DNA of 40,496 bases from Lachnospiraceae bacterium (GTDB lineage: Bacteria > Bacillota > Clostridia > Lachnospirales > Lachnospiraceae). Location: NCBI GenBank assembly GCA_022791635.1, contig JAAVZL010000011.1, positions 1 through 40,496 of the forward strand, in the 5' to 3' direction. The notes under the pieces were generated by a model. That model did not search any database, was not told the origin of the DNA, and saw nothing but the letters and a program-made list of their open reading frames with translations. This document shows positions 8,424 through 16,099 of this stretch, in pieces. How positions within the stretch are numbered: position 1 is the first letter of the stretch; each line of letters opens with the position of its first letter. Made by a program: the position numbers and the translations under genes.

Positions 8424-8511
8424 AAAAAAGCCAGGAGGCATTTCCATACCCGGTGTCCGGCTGTTCGCGAACCGCCGGACACCGGGTATGGAAATGCCTC
8501 CTGGCTTTTTT
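8424..8511. repeat. Perfect 37-bp inverted repeat, copy 2 (luxS 3' end)
   Basis: Arms 8424-8460 and 8475-8511 are exact reverse complements over 37 nt around the loop CTGTTCGCGAACCG. The outer part (AAAAAAGCCAGGAGGC and its complement, ending in six Ts) is a bidirectional intrinsic terminator. The inner part, TTTCCATACCCGGTGTCCGG, matches the left end of the core in copies 1, 3 and 4. It is the shortest core-bearing member of the family and lies 18 nt after the luxS stop. Confidence 0.92.
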
Positions 8512-8546
8512 ACGGCACCCCCACGCAACCTCCCCAAATCCCACCA

Positions 8547-8573
8547 TTAAGTTTTCCCAAAATTTGTCGATAA
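8547..8573 (+). promoter_or_regulatory. Possible sigma-28/SigD-type promoter
   Basis: TTAA (8547-8550), a 15-nt spacer and GTCGATAA (8566-8573) match the flagellar-sigma consensus TAAA-N15-GCCGATAA at 10 of 12 positions, 105 nt before the 8679 start codon. No good housekeeping promoter competes with the same spacing. No flagellar gene is in the window, so the call is tentative. Confidence 0.35.
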
Positions 8574-8678
8574 TTCCAATAAGAAACCTATTAAAAATCT
8601 AAAGCAAACAGAACGCAAATCTCATCCGTTCTCACCGCTTTTCAGAATACAGGATACAGATCCTACAGGGGGGCTTAT

Positions 8679-9557
8679 ATGAATTTCTTCACAGTACAAT
8701 CCTTAAACACCTACACCAAAAACATGGAAATGGAAATGAAATGGCAGAAGAAAAAAGCCTCCGGTGATTTCACCGCCGACGGCGCCACCACCATTGCAGA
8801 TTCCGTAAAACAGCAGGCCGAGGAAATCCGCCGGGCCAACCAGGACGGCTCCACCAAAATGACCGCCCAGATCGAACTCAAACTCAACAGCGGCCAAAAG
8901 CTGACGGCTGAGGAAATGGAATACCTAAGGGATCACGATCCCCAAACCTATCAGCGGGTCAAAGCCACCGAGGCAGAACAAAAGCACTACGAGCAGGAGC
9001 TCAAACGCTGTAAGACAAAGGAAGAGGCACAGCGCATCAGAATGGCCCACGCCGCCACCTCCCTAAGCACCGTAAACGAAATCAAAAACAACCCCAACAT
9101 TCCGGAAAGCAAAAAGCTGGAGCTCGTGTGGAACGAACACCGCAAAAACATGGCCCTCCAGCAGACCACCCAGGAATTCATAGAGAGCGGCAAATACGCC
9201 AAGCTCCCCACAGAGGCCGAAAAGCAAAAAGCCGAAAAGGATCTGGAGGAAGCAAAAAAAGCCGAGCAGGGCATCGAAGATCCCGCAAAGCCCGACAAAT
9301 CCGAAGAACCCAAAGACAAAGAAATTTCCGAAAGCCAGGACTCTCCAGAGCAGCTCCCGAAAGAATCCGAGGTAAACGCCGAAAAAGCCAAGGCTGCCCT
9401 GACCAGAAAAGAAATGACCCGCCAGGAAGCAGAATCCACCCCCGAGGCCCTAAAAGTAAAGCGCGCCAAAGCCCGCGCCGCCTACCGGGAAGCCCAATCC
9501 ATGGCCAAACCGGACATCCCCATGCCCGCCAGGAATCTGGACGTAACCGCAGGCTAA
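8679..9557 (+). CDS. Hypothetical charged coiled-coil protein
   Basis: 292 residues, starting MNFFTVQSLNTYTKNMEMEM behind GGGGGGC. I do not recognise a family. It has no signal peptide or membrane segment. Residues 1-60 are polar with an amphipathic stretch; about 60-170 (LTAEEMEYLRDHDPQTYQRV onward) are predicted helical and rich in K/E/Q with coiled-coil character. About 185-290 are low complexity (many K, E, A, P; EDPAKPDKSEEPKDKE), probably disordered, ending in PARNLDVTAG. Codons end mostly in C, like neighbouring genes, so recent transfer is not suggested. A SigD-like promoter upstream hints at motility or surface regulation, but that is inference only. Confidence 0.75.
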   Translation: MNFFTVQSLNTYTKNMEMEMKWQKKKASGDFTADGATTIADSVKQQAEEIRRANQDGSTKMTAQIELKLNSGQKLTAEEMEYLRDHDPQTYQRVKATEAEQKHYEQELKRCKTKEEAQRIRMAHAATSLSTVNEIKNNPNIPESKKLELVWNEHRKNMALQQTTQEFIESGKYAKLPTEAEKQKAEKDLEEAKKAEQGIEDPAKPDKSEEPKDKEISESQDSPEQLPKESEVNAEKAKAALTRKEMTRQEAESTPEALKVKRAKARAAYREAQSMAKPDIPMPARNLDVTAG

Positions 9558-9610
9558 CCCTTATAGGAATCAACCAAAAATATCAGGGCTGCAGTCTGGA
9601 AAAACCAGCC

Positions 9611-9690
9611 GCCCAGGAAAAAAATCTCTTCTACTCATGCATGTTAGCTCTCCGAGCGGAGCAAGAGTAGAAGAGATTTTTTTCCTGGGC
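9611..9690. terminator. Bidirectional terminator with 26-bp perfect stem
   Basis: Arms 9611-9636 and 9665-9690 are perfect complements (GCCCAGG, seven As, TCTCTTCTACTC and its reverse complement) around a 28-nt loop that holds a small CTCCG/CGGAG hairpin. It lies between the convergent genes at 8679-9557 and 9722-10480. A and T runs sit within the stem. The family core is absent from the loop, but GTCCGTACAGAG and ACCGTCCG just outside (9691-9721) match the right half of the core in copy 4. Confidence 0.85.
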
Positions 9691-9721
9691 AGCGTCCGTA
9701 CAGAGCCTTGCACCGTCCGTC

Positions 9722-10480
9722 TTACATAAGCCCCACCAAAGCCTCATGAATCCCCCCATTCGTCGCCAAAACACTCCCCCTCTTCAAAAGCTCCAACGCC
9801 TCCCCCTCAAAATCCGTAACCTTCCCTCCAGCCTCAGAAACCAGCAGCATCCCCGCCGCAAAATCCCAGGGACTCAGCCGCTCCTCAAAAAACCCTCCCG
9901 TACGCCCACAGGCAACGTAGGCCAGATCCAGAGCCGCCGACCCTGTCCTGCGCACATCCTGACACTCCAAAAACACCCGCTCAAGCCGCCGAAAATTCTT
10001 CCCCGCCAGCTCCTTCTCATAAGGCGCCGTTCCAAAGGCAACAATCGTATCCCCCAGCTTCTTTGCCGAAGACACATGGACCGGCCGCCCATTCAAAAAA
10101 CACCCCTTCCCCTTCTCTGCCGAAAAAACCTCCTCCCGAAACGGATCATAAACCACCCCTAAGATAATCTCCCCCTTCTCATAGAGACCCAAAGACACCG
10201 TACTATGCTGATAATCATGAATCAGATTCGTCGTCCCATCCACAGGGTCCAGAATCCAGAAAACATCCCCGGACATCTCATGAAGCCCTTCCTCCTCCCC
10301 CAAAAGAGGAATCCCCGGCGCCAGCTTTTGAAGCTCCTCTTCCAGAAAACACTCAATCTTCGTATCCACCTGGGTAACATAATCCGCAAGCCCCTTCACC
10401 TTAACGCGGCCCGCCATTTCCCGGTTCTCCACAAAGCCTTTTGTCCGCTTTACAAGCTCAATCACTTCTTTGATTTCCAT
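9722..10480 (-). CDS. suhB: Inositol-1-monophosphatase family phosphatase
   Basis: 252 residues, normal for the family. Mg2+-dependent hydrolysis of inositol-phosphate or related sugar/nucleotide monophosphates. Metal-site motifs are present in order: GEEEG at residues 61-65, WILDPVDGTTNLIHD with D78 and D81, and SPWDFAAGMLLVSEAGGKVT near residue 205. The start ATG at 10480 has GGAGGAGAG upstream and lies inside the end of the DUF218 gene (19-nt overlap), so the two are translationally coupled. True substrate unknown; relatives include SuhB, CysQ-like and FBPase-like enzymes. The symbol is by similarity only. Confidence 0.88.
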   Translation of the reverse strand: MEIKEVIELVKRTKGFVENREMAGRVKVKGLADYVTQVDTKIECFLEEELQKLAPGIPLLGEEEGLHEMSGDVFWILDPVDGTTNLIHDYQHSTVSLGLYEKGEIILGVVYDPFREEVFSAEKGKGCFLNGRPVHVSSAKKLGDTIVAFGTAPYEKELAGKNFRRLERVFLECQDVRRTGSAALDLAYVACGRTGGFFEERLSPWDFAAGMLLVSEAGGKVTDFEGEALELLKRGSVLATNGGIHEALVGLM

Positions 10481-11079
10481 CTCTTTTCTCTCTCCTCCTC
10501 ATTCCCTTTCTCTCTCCTGCCATATTCCCGCAGAATTTCATGAAACTGGCTTCCGCAGCGTTCCAGCTCCCCTAGGACAGCGTCAATCTTTTCCCCCTCA
10601 AGAAACCAGTTATCCCGTCCGATTCCTCTGGTAACTGCCGGACACACAAAAAATTCCGTATCCGGATACAGAATCTCATAATACAGAAGCGCCCGCCTTG
10701 CATGACAGGCCTGGGGACAGAGTATGGCCCGCGAAATGCGAAGCCCCAGCTCATCCGTCACCCGCCTGGAATAAATGGCATTTTCATAGGTAAAGGTTGC
10801 CTGCTGCTCCCTTAGAATCGCCTCCGGCAAAACACCCTGTTCCACCAGAATATCCCGCAAAAACTCCCACTCCGTCTCATAGCCGGGAATGGTACAGTGT
10901 CCCACAGGCTTGCTAAAGCGGCCGGAAGGAAGAATGTAAGGGGCGTATCCCTGCCGAAACAGCTCTGCCGCCCGCAGGGCAATGGCCCCCTGATTCCCTC
11001 CCGGAATAAAAATAATATCTGCCTTTTCCGGCTTATGCTCCACAAAAATAAAGTCCGTAATGTCCTCGATAAATTTCAT
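10462..11079 (-). CDS. YdcF/SanA-type DUF218 domain protein
   Basis: 205 residues from ATG at 11079 (MKFIEDITDFIFVEHKPEKA), chosen because GAGAGGAG precedes it; the in-frame ATG at 11157 has no such site and would run into the divergent promoter. The DUF218 Rossmann-like core shows ADIIFIPGGNQGAIALRAAE, then GYAPYILPSGRFS, TYENAIYSRRV and ILCPQACHARRALLYY. It lacks the N-terminal membrane anchors of SanA/ElyC, so it is probably soluble. Function of the family is poorly defined (envelope/vancomycin-sensitivity links in enterics). It leads an overlapping pair with the phosphatase. Confidence 0.82.
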   Translation of the reverse strand: MKFIEDITDFIFVEHKPEKADIIFIPGGNQGAIALRAAELFRQGYAPYILPSGRFSKPVGHCTIPGYETEWEFLRDILVEQGVLPEAILREQQATFTYENAIYSRRVTDELGLRISRAILCPQACHARRALLYYEILYPDTEFFVCPAVTRGIGRDNWFLEGEKIDAVLGELERCGSQFHEILREYGRREKGNEEEREKRWKSKK

Positions 11080-11143
11080 CCTACGCTCCTCTCCTCTCCC
11101 ATTATAGAAAGAAGCCCTGGGAAGATCAAGGATTACTTTTTTA

Positions 11144-11172
11144 TTTCCAATTTCCAAAAAGAATGGTATAAT
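11144..11172 (+). promoter_or_regulatory. Promoter of the soluble hybrid kinase
   Basis: TTTCCA (11144-11149), 17-nt spacer, TATAAT (11167-11172), 41 nt before the start codon at 11214; GGGGAGGAG is the ribosome binding site. The -10 is perfect and the -35 is weak, suggesting possible activator dependence. Confidence 0.6.
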
Positions 11173-11213
11173 AGACCGAGGAGATTCTTTTCATTTACAG
11201 GGGAGGAGCATAT

Positions 11214-13322
11214 ATGAGCAGCCAAATGAACGCAGATCACCATCTGATTGAACAGATCCTGTCCACTCTGTGTACTCCGGAGGAAGGCCATAGAAGGGAA
11301 AAAACGACTTCTGTCCCCTCCCAAGATTTCAGAAAGCAGACAGCCCTGGAGCTTAAGGCATTTATGGACGAGATGCCCGGCGGCTTCTTTATTTATCATG
11401 CAGACGGAAATGAGGAGATTCTCTATGCCAACAAGGCCATGGTCCGGCTTTACAACTGCAGCTCTCTAGCGGAATTTCGGGAGCTGACCGGCAACTCCTT
11501 CCGGGGCCTGGTGCACCCAGAGGATCTGGAAGCCGTGGAAGCAAGCATCTGGGAGCAGATTTCCGAAAGCAAGTATGATCTGGATTATGTGGAGTACCGC
11601 ATCATTCAAAAGGGCGGAGAAATTCGCTGGGTGGAAGATTACGGACATTTTCTCCGCAGTGAATCTGCAGGCGATCTCTTCTATGTGTTTATCGGAGATG
11701 CAACGGAGAAAAGGGCGCAGCAAAACGAGGAGCAGCTGCGAAGACTGGAGGTCATAGAGGGCTTAAGCAGCAATTATGAGTCCATCCTCTATGTAGATCT
11801 CAAGGAAGACAGCATTCTCCCCTATCGCATGAGTCCCCGAGCTATGCAGCTCTTCGGAGACAGCTTTCGCCTTCGCTCCTTTCAATGGTTCCGCTTGGAT
11901 TATGTAAATACCTGGGTCTCCCAAAAGGACAGGGAACAGGTTGCCAAAGCCATGGATCCTGCCCGGATTCAGGGAAGTCTTTCCTCCTCCGATGCATATT
12001 ATGTAAACTATCAGGTAGAACAAAATGGGGAAACCCAGTATTATCAGCTGCGGATTGCCGGAGTAGGCAGCCAGATCCCCGTTACCCGGGCCGTGCTGGG
12101 CTTTCGCCGGGTGGACGAGGAAATCCGCCATGAGATAGAGCAAAAGAAGCTTTTTGAGGATGCCTTAAATGACGCCAGACTGGCCAACCTGGCCAAGAAC
12201 AATTTTCTTGCCAATATGTCCCACGATATCCGCACGCCCTTAAACGCCCTTCTCGGCTTTATCACGCTGGCCCGGGATCACATGACGGAGCCGGAAAAGC
12301 TTGGGGAATACCTGGGCAGAATTCAGACCTCCAGTGAGCTTTTGCTCTCCCTTTTCAACGATATTTTAGAGATTTCCCGTATGGAATCAGGGAGCTTCCA
12401 GACAGAGGAAATTCCCTGCTGCCTGTCGGATCTGATCCGGAACGTGAACCGGGATTTATCCCCCAGAGCAGAAAAAAAGCAGCTTTCCCTGTCTGCGGAT
12501 TTTTCCGGGCTCACTCATCCGGATGTCTACAGCGATCCGGACAAGCTTAAGGAAATCCTGATGTGTCTGGGTACCAATGCCATAAAGTATACCCAGGCCG
12601 GCGGACAGGTGCGTATCTCTATCGTGGAGCAGAAAGCTCCCTCCAACAATTATGCTGCCTATGCATTCACCGTGGAGGATACGGGAGTCGGCATTGCAAA
12701 GGGGGATCTGAACCGCATCTTTGATCCCTTTGAGCGGATCAAAAATACCACCTTCAGCGGTGTCCACGGCACAGGCCTGGGGCTTACCATTGTCCGGCGC
12801 CTGGTGGATATTATGGACGGAACGATCTCCGTCGAAAGTGAGCCCGGACAGGGAAGCCGGTTTACGGTTACCCTTAATCTGCGGATTCAGGACCAGAAGG
12901 CATTTCAGCCAAAGACTGCTCAGGAGCTCCTGCTCAAACGGATGGGAGAGCGCCGAATTCTTCTGGTGGATGACAATGATCTAAATCTGGAGCTGGAATC
13001 TGAGCTTCTTGAAGATCTGGGCTTTCATGTGGACACGGCCATGGACGGCCGCATGGCCTTAGAGCAGCTTACGGGGGCTGCTCCGGACCGTTACGCCCTG
13101 GTTCTTATGGATATTCAGATGCCGGTGATGAACGGCTATGAGGCTGCCCAGCTCATCCGCAGCCAGGAGGATCCCATCCTTCGGCGGATTCCCATTGTGG
13201 CTCTCTCGGCCAATGCCTTTGATGAGGATCGGCGCATGTCCCGAAGGAGCGGCATGAACGCCCACATGGCCAAGCCCTTAAATACGGATCAGCTTTTGGA
13301 GCTGATGGTGGATATTATTTAA
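11214..13322 (+). CDS. Cytosolic PAS hybrid histidine kinase/response regulator
   Basis: 702 residues. Order: a PAS domain (about 45-165, MPGGFFIYHADGNEEILYAN to FYVFIGDATEKR), a second PAS-like sensor region (about 185-305), HisKA with the phospho-acceptor H337 in FLANMSHDIRTPLNALLGF, HATPase (N-box NAIKYTQAGG, G boxes EDTGVGI and HGTGLGLTIV, about 440-560), and a C-terminal receiver (about 580-700) with DD at its start (LLVDDND), phospho-acceptor D633 in VLMDIQMPVMNGYEA, and K in MAKPL. No membrane segment. It has no adjacent output regulator, so it may pass phosphate to a distant partner. Its stop overlaps the convergent FGGY kinase gene by 8 nt. Confidence 0.93.
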   Translation: MSSQMNADHHLIEQILSTLCTPEEGHRREKTTSVPSQDFRKQTALELKAFMDEMPGGFFIYHADGNEEILYANKAMVRLYNCSSLAEFRELTGNSFRGLVHPEDLEAVEASIWEQISESKYDLDYVEYRIIQKGGEIRWVEDYGHFLRSESAGDLFYVFIGDATEKRAQQNEEQLRRLEVIEGLSSNYESILYVDLKEDSILPYRMSPRAMQLFGDSFRLRSFQWFRLDYVNTWVSQKDREQVAKAMDPARIQGSLSSSDAYYVNYQVEQNGETQYYQLRIAGVGSQIPVTRAVLGFRRVDEEIRHEIEQKKLFEDALNDARLANLAKNNFLANMSHDIRTPLNALLGFITLARDHMTEPEKLGEYLGRIQTSSELLLSLFNDILEISRMESGSFQTEEIPCCLSDLIRNVNRDLSPRAEKKQLSLSADFSGLTHPDVYSDPDKLKEILMCLGTNAIKYTQAGGQVRISIVEQKAPSNNYAAYAFTVEDTGVGIAKGDLNRIFDPFERIKNTTFSGVHGTGLGLTIVRRLVDIMDGTISVESEPGQGSRFTVTLNLRIQDQKAFQPKTAQELLLKRMGERRILLVDDNDLNLELESELLEDLGFHVDTAMDGRMALEQLTGAAPDRYALVLMDIQMPVMNGYEAAQLIRSQEDPILRRIPIVALSANAFDEDRRMSRRSGMNAHMAKPLNTDQLLELMVDII

Positions 13323-14631
13323 ACCGCAGGCTGTACCTGGCGCTTAAGGCTGCCCCGCAGGCTGCCTCCTCCTGAAGATCCGTCAGGGTAAGCTCTGCCT
13401 GAAAAAGGCTTTCTAGGGCCTCCCGAAGGGCGGCATTTTTCCGCACTCCATTTCCGGAGGCCAGAAGTTTTTCTGCCTTGATTCCCAGTCCCCGGCTTAT
13501 TTTCTTGTAAATCTCATAATACTCTCCTGCAATTCCCTGTATGAAGCCTCGCACCAGATTCTCAGGGCGCAGGTTTTCTTCGCTGATCCCGCTTATGCTT
13601 CCCAAAAGCTCCGGATTTGTCCGGGTTCCCTGAAACCTTGTGTCAACCCGGATTCCCCCTGCATCCGCCCCTGCAGATTTTACCAGCCTTTCCATAAGCT
13701 CATACTGCTCTTCTGCTTTTAAGCCCATGGCTTTGGCGCAGGCTTCAAAAAAATGCTCCAGAATGGCATAGGCACGGCCTGCACAGAGAATGGCCCCGGT
13801 GAGGATGTATTTTTTCTGAAGGTAAGGACGGGCCTCGATTCCGGGCGCCTCAAAGTGCTCGCCTGACAGAACCGAAAGCTGGCCGCCGGTCCCCACATTT
13901 ACCTGCCATACCTGCTCCTCAACCCCCACTGTCCCAAGAAAGCTGGCCTGGTTATCTCCCAGGCTTACAAACACCGGCCTTCCCTCATAGAGGCCCAGCT
14001 CTTCTACCTCAGCCGTTACCTTTGGGAGCAATGCCGGGTTCATCCCTGCGTCCTTGATGATCTCTGTCTGAAAGCGCCAGATTTTTGTGTCGTAGAAACC
14101 CAGGCTTGCTCCGTTGCTGGCGTGGAGAAGAGGCGTCTTTCTTCCGGTGAGGCACATGCCCAGATAGTCGGCAATGGTACACATGGATGTGCTGCCCGGG
14201 GGGACCAGACCCTTTTTTACATGGTAGAGGTGGGTCACCAGGCCGTAGCCTGTCGAAGCGGGGATCCCGTACGTTCTTTTCAGCCATGCGGTGACGGATT
14301 CGCCGTTAAATTCCGCCTGATCACCGCTTTTGTCCTGCCAGGTATACAGATGACTGACGGCTTGTCCCTCCTCATCGGTATAGAGGATTCCATGCATCTG
14401 TCCGGTAAGTCCGATGGCTTCTACGAAAGGGTATTGCTCCAGCAGTTCGTCAAGAAGGATCCTTGCCTTTTTTACGAGCAGCTCCCCGTCCTGGATGCGC
14501 TCCCACTCCTGCTTTGTACGGAGGAAGCTGTTGTTTGGAACCGTTCTTATGGCCAGAAGCTGCTTTTTCTCTGTATCCATGACAACGGCGCTGATTGTGG
14601 TAGTTCCGATATCGATTCCGATTGTTTTCAA
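13315..14631 (-). CDS. FGGY-family carbohydrate kinase (sedoheptulokinase-like)
   Basis: 438 residues. ATP-dependent sugar kinase with the actin-like fold: MKTIGIDIGTTTISAVVMDT at the N terminus (phosphate 1), EAIGLTGQMHGI near residue 90, YTWQDKSGDQ (sugar-binding loop), SLGDNQASFLGTVG and VNVGTGGQLS (phosphate 2), and LLASGNGVRKNAALREALES (adenosine motif) near residue 395. The length is below xylulokinase (~500), and the QMHGI form plus the overall pattern are closer to sedoheptulokinase, but the substrate is not certain. It stands alone, driven by a strong promoter at 14725-14752, and its 3' end overlaps the convergent hybrid kinase gene with no terminator in between. Confidence 0.85.
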   Translation of the reverse strand: MKTIGIDIGTTTISAVVMDTEKKQLLAIRTVPNNSFLRTKQEWERIQDGELLVKKARILLDELLEQYPFVEAIGLTGQMHGILYTDEEGQAVSHLYTWQDKSGDQAEFNGESVTAWLKRTYGIPASTGYGLVTHLYHVKKGLVPPGSTSMCTIADYLGMCLTGRKTPLLHASNGASLGFYDTKIWRFQTEIIKDAGMNPALLPKVTAEVEELGLYEGRPVFVSLGDNQASFLGTVGVEEQVWQVNVGTGGQLSVLSGEHFEAPGIEARPYLQKKYILTGAILCAGRAYAILEHFFEACAKAMGLKAEEQYELMERLVKSAGADAGGIRVDTRFQGTRTNPELLGSISGISEENLRPENLVRGFIQGIAGEYYEIYKKISRGLGIKAEKLLASGNGVRKNAALREALESLFQAELTLTDLQEEAACGAALSARYSLRFK

Positions 14632-14724
14632 TCTTGTCCTCCATTCCAGTTCTGCAATACCCCTTCCGGCGCTGTCGGCGGGATTTTGCTGTTCGCTGTG
14701 TTCTTATGGGTTTGTGTTATTTCT

Positions 14725-14752
14725 ATTTTATTCTAATTGGGTCTTTTGTCAA
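14725..14752 (-). promoter_or_regulatory. Promoter of the FGGY kinase gene
   Basis: On the minus strand TTGACA (14752-14747), 16-nt spacer, TAAAAT (14730-14725), about 94 nt before the start codon at 14631. Perfect -35 and 5/6 -10 make this one of the better sigma-A promoters in the window. No operator is evident. Confidence 0.65.
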
Positions 14753-14843
14753 AGAGTTTTTCTTGCTTTTCCTTCTCTCTTCTGTTAGAGTAAGGTCATA
14801 CAAGTCGAAAATGAATCATCTAAGAAAAAAGTGAGGTAGGAAA

Positions 14844-15191
14844 ATGGGAATGGAAAATAAATGTGATACGACTGCTTGTAATGGAAATTGTGATTCCTGT
14901 GACGGGAATATTACGGTGACTTTGACTCTGGATAATGACGAACAGGTGGAATGTGCGATTTTGACGATTTTTCCGGTGAATGGCCGGGATTATATTGCGC
15001 TTCTCCCTTTGGATGAGGATGGGAAGAATGAGGATGGCGAGGTGTTCATTTACCGGTATGACAATACCGAGGGATCGCCGGTGCTGGAGAATATTGAAGA
15101 TGATGAGGAGTATGAGGCTGTGGCAGATGCTTTTGATGAGATGCTGGATGCGGCGGAGTATGATGAGTTGGTGGGGGAGGATGAGCTGTAG
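14844..15191 (+). CDS. DUF1292 family protein with N-terminal cysteine cluster
   Basis: 115 residues, very acidic, starting MGMENKCDTTACNGNCDSCD behind GAGGTAGG. The body (about 23-110) is a DUF1292 domain (TVTLTLDNDEQVECAILTIF, NGRDYIALLPLDEDG, EYEAVADAFDEMLDA), a small Firmicutes family of unknown function often near yrrK/yqgF-type genes. The four cysteines C7, C12, C16 and C19 before the domain could bind a metal. The coding strand is strikingly rich in GAT/GAG/ATT codons, unlike its neighbours. Alternative start at 14850. It ends before the hairpin repeat copy 3. Confidence 0.82.
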   Translation: MGMENKCDTTACNGNCDSCDGNITVTLTLDNDEQVECAILTIFPVNGRDYIALLPLDEDGKNEDGEVFIYRYDNTEGSPVLENIEDDEEYEAVADAFDEMLDAAEYDELVGEDEL

Positions 15192-15272
15192 GTAGGGTTT
15201 GAGGGACGGAGTTAAGGAGGAAGGGGCTGGATCAGCCCATGGTGTATCCGCCTTCCTCTAGGGGGTAGATGC

Positions 15273-15383
15273 CCGGCTTTTCCAATATCCAGTGTTCGTC
15301 TGTACGTGAACCGTACGAACCTTGTAATAAGGAGGGACCCACAAGGTGGGAGGATTCCTTATTACCGGATATGGAAAAGCCGG
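15273..15383. repeat. Long hairpin element, copy 3 (DUF1292/carD convergent gap)
   Basis: The family core between CCGGCTTTTCC (15273-15283) and GGAAAAGCCGG (15373-15383). The left core reads AATATCCAGTGTTCGTCTGT, close to copy 4, and the right end is CCGGATATGG as in copy 4. The middle differs: a GTTCGT/ACGAAC hairpin and a TAATAAGGA/TCCTTATTA stem. Unlike the other copies, the outer arms pair over only 11 bp; the left flank beyond is not complementary to the right. This is a partly rearranged member. It lies between two convergent genes. Confidence 0.8.
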
Positions 15384-15412
15384 AGGGACTCTTTTTCGTC
15401 AGTCTCCCCTCA

Positions 15413-15916
15413 CTACTTTTTACTTAACCGCCTTTGAATATAATCTTTCACTTCCTCTTTGGGCATTCCAAGTGCAATGGACAGCTCTGCATACAGATGA
15501 TCCTCCGCCGCCTTAAAATAACGCTCGTCCACAGTGGTGGCCTTTTTCCCCTGGGCCTTTCTCTGCTGCTGCCTAAGGTAGGAGGTCTTGATAATCTGAA
15601 TCCACTCTCTGGGATTGCAGCTTCGAATGGCTTCTTTATAGCGCAATTCCCGCACCTTATCATCCTTCTCCCAAAGCTCCTCTATGGTCGGAATCTCATC
15701 CACCAGTAAGGCTGCCTCCTCCTCTGTCATCACTGCCCGAATCACTACCTTCTCATTATCCACAGGCGTAAAAATCCGATTTCCCTTTTTAAAGCAGGGA
15801 TTTAACACATAGTAAAGGCGATCCCCCGATACGCCTGCTATATTCGGCGAAGTAATATCCTCGATCTCGCACACTCCTGTGGTTCCGTAAACAATATACC
15901 CTCCTTTTTCAAACAT
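15413..15916 (-). CDS. CarD-like transcriptional regulator
   Basis: 167 residues from ATG at 15916 (MFEKGGYIVYGTTGVCEIED), fixed by GGAGGAGAG 5 nt upstream; the longer frame to 16099 has neither this site nor family similarity and covers the promoter and a hairpin. The N-terminal half is the CarD/TRCF RNA-polymerase-interaction domain (YYVLNPCFKKGNRIFTPVDN). The C-terminal half is helical and basic (SYLRQQQRKAQGKKATTVDE) and likely binds DNA near the -10. By family it binds the beta subunit and tunes open-complex stability at housekeeping promoters. It stands alone. The leader carries a terminator-like hairpin (16008-16044). Confidence 0.9.
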   Translation of the reverse strand: MFEKGGYIVYGTTGVCEIEDITSPNIAGVSGDRLYYVLNPCFKKGNRIFTPVDNEKVVIRAVMTEEEAALLVDEIPTIEELWEKDDKVRELRYKEAIRSCNPREWIQIIKTSYLRQQQRKAQGKKATTVDERYFKAAEDHLYAELSIALGMPKEEVKDYIQRRLSKK

Positions 15917-16007
15917 AGGCTCTCCTCCTGTCTTCCCCAAATACATAATACGTTTCTGAATCAACTCCTTTATCCCAATGTTCCTGTAAAAGGATGATGT
16001 AAGACAA

Positions 16008-16072
16008 AAACCGCCTGCTGTCAAAAAACAACGCGCAGCGGTTTGTATTTTACAACTTCTGTCTCTATTATA
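16008..16072 (-). promoter_or_regulatory. carD promoter -10 and leader hairpin (possible attenuator)
   Basis: On the minus strand TATAAT (16072-16067) has no good -35 at 17 nt. About 23 nt downstream of it, AAACCGCTGC (16044-16035) pairs with GCAGGCGGTTT (16018-16008) with one bulge, and TTTTTGTCTT follows. That is the shape of an intrinsic terminator lying between the promoter and carD, about 90 nt before the start codon. Premature termination (attenuation) is the natural reading; alternatively it ends a short RNA. Confidence 0.5.
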
Positions 16073-16099
16073 ACAGAAAACTTTAGATCTTTCTAACAA

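Noticed and set aside
9128..9670. A 180-codon frame overlapping the end of the coiled-coil gene
   Set aside because: It lies in another frame of a better-supported gene, gives an arginine/proline-rich sequence with no known pattern, and would run into the terminator.
15917..16099. An N-terminal extension of CarD by 61 residues
   Set aside because: The extension covers the leader hairpin and the -10 region, has no ribosome site, and does not resemble CarD; the ATG at 15916 has GGAGGAGAG.
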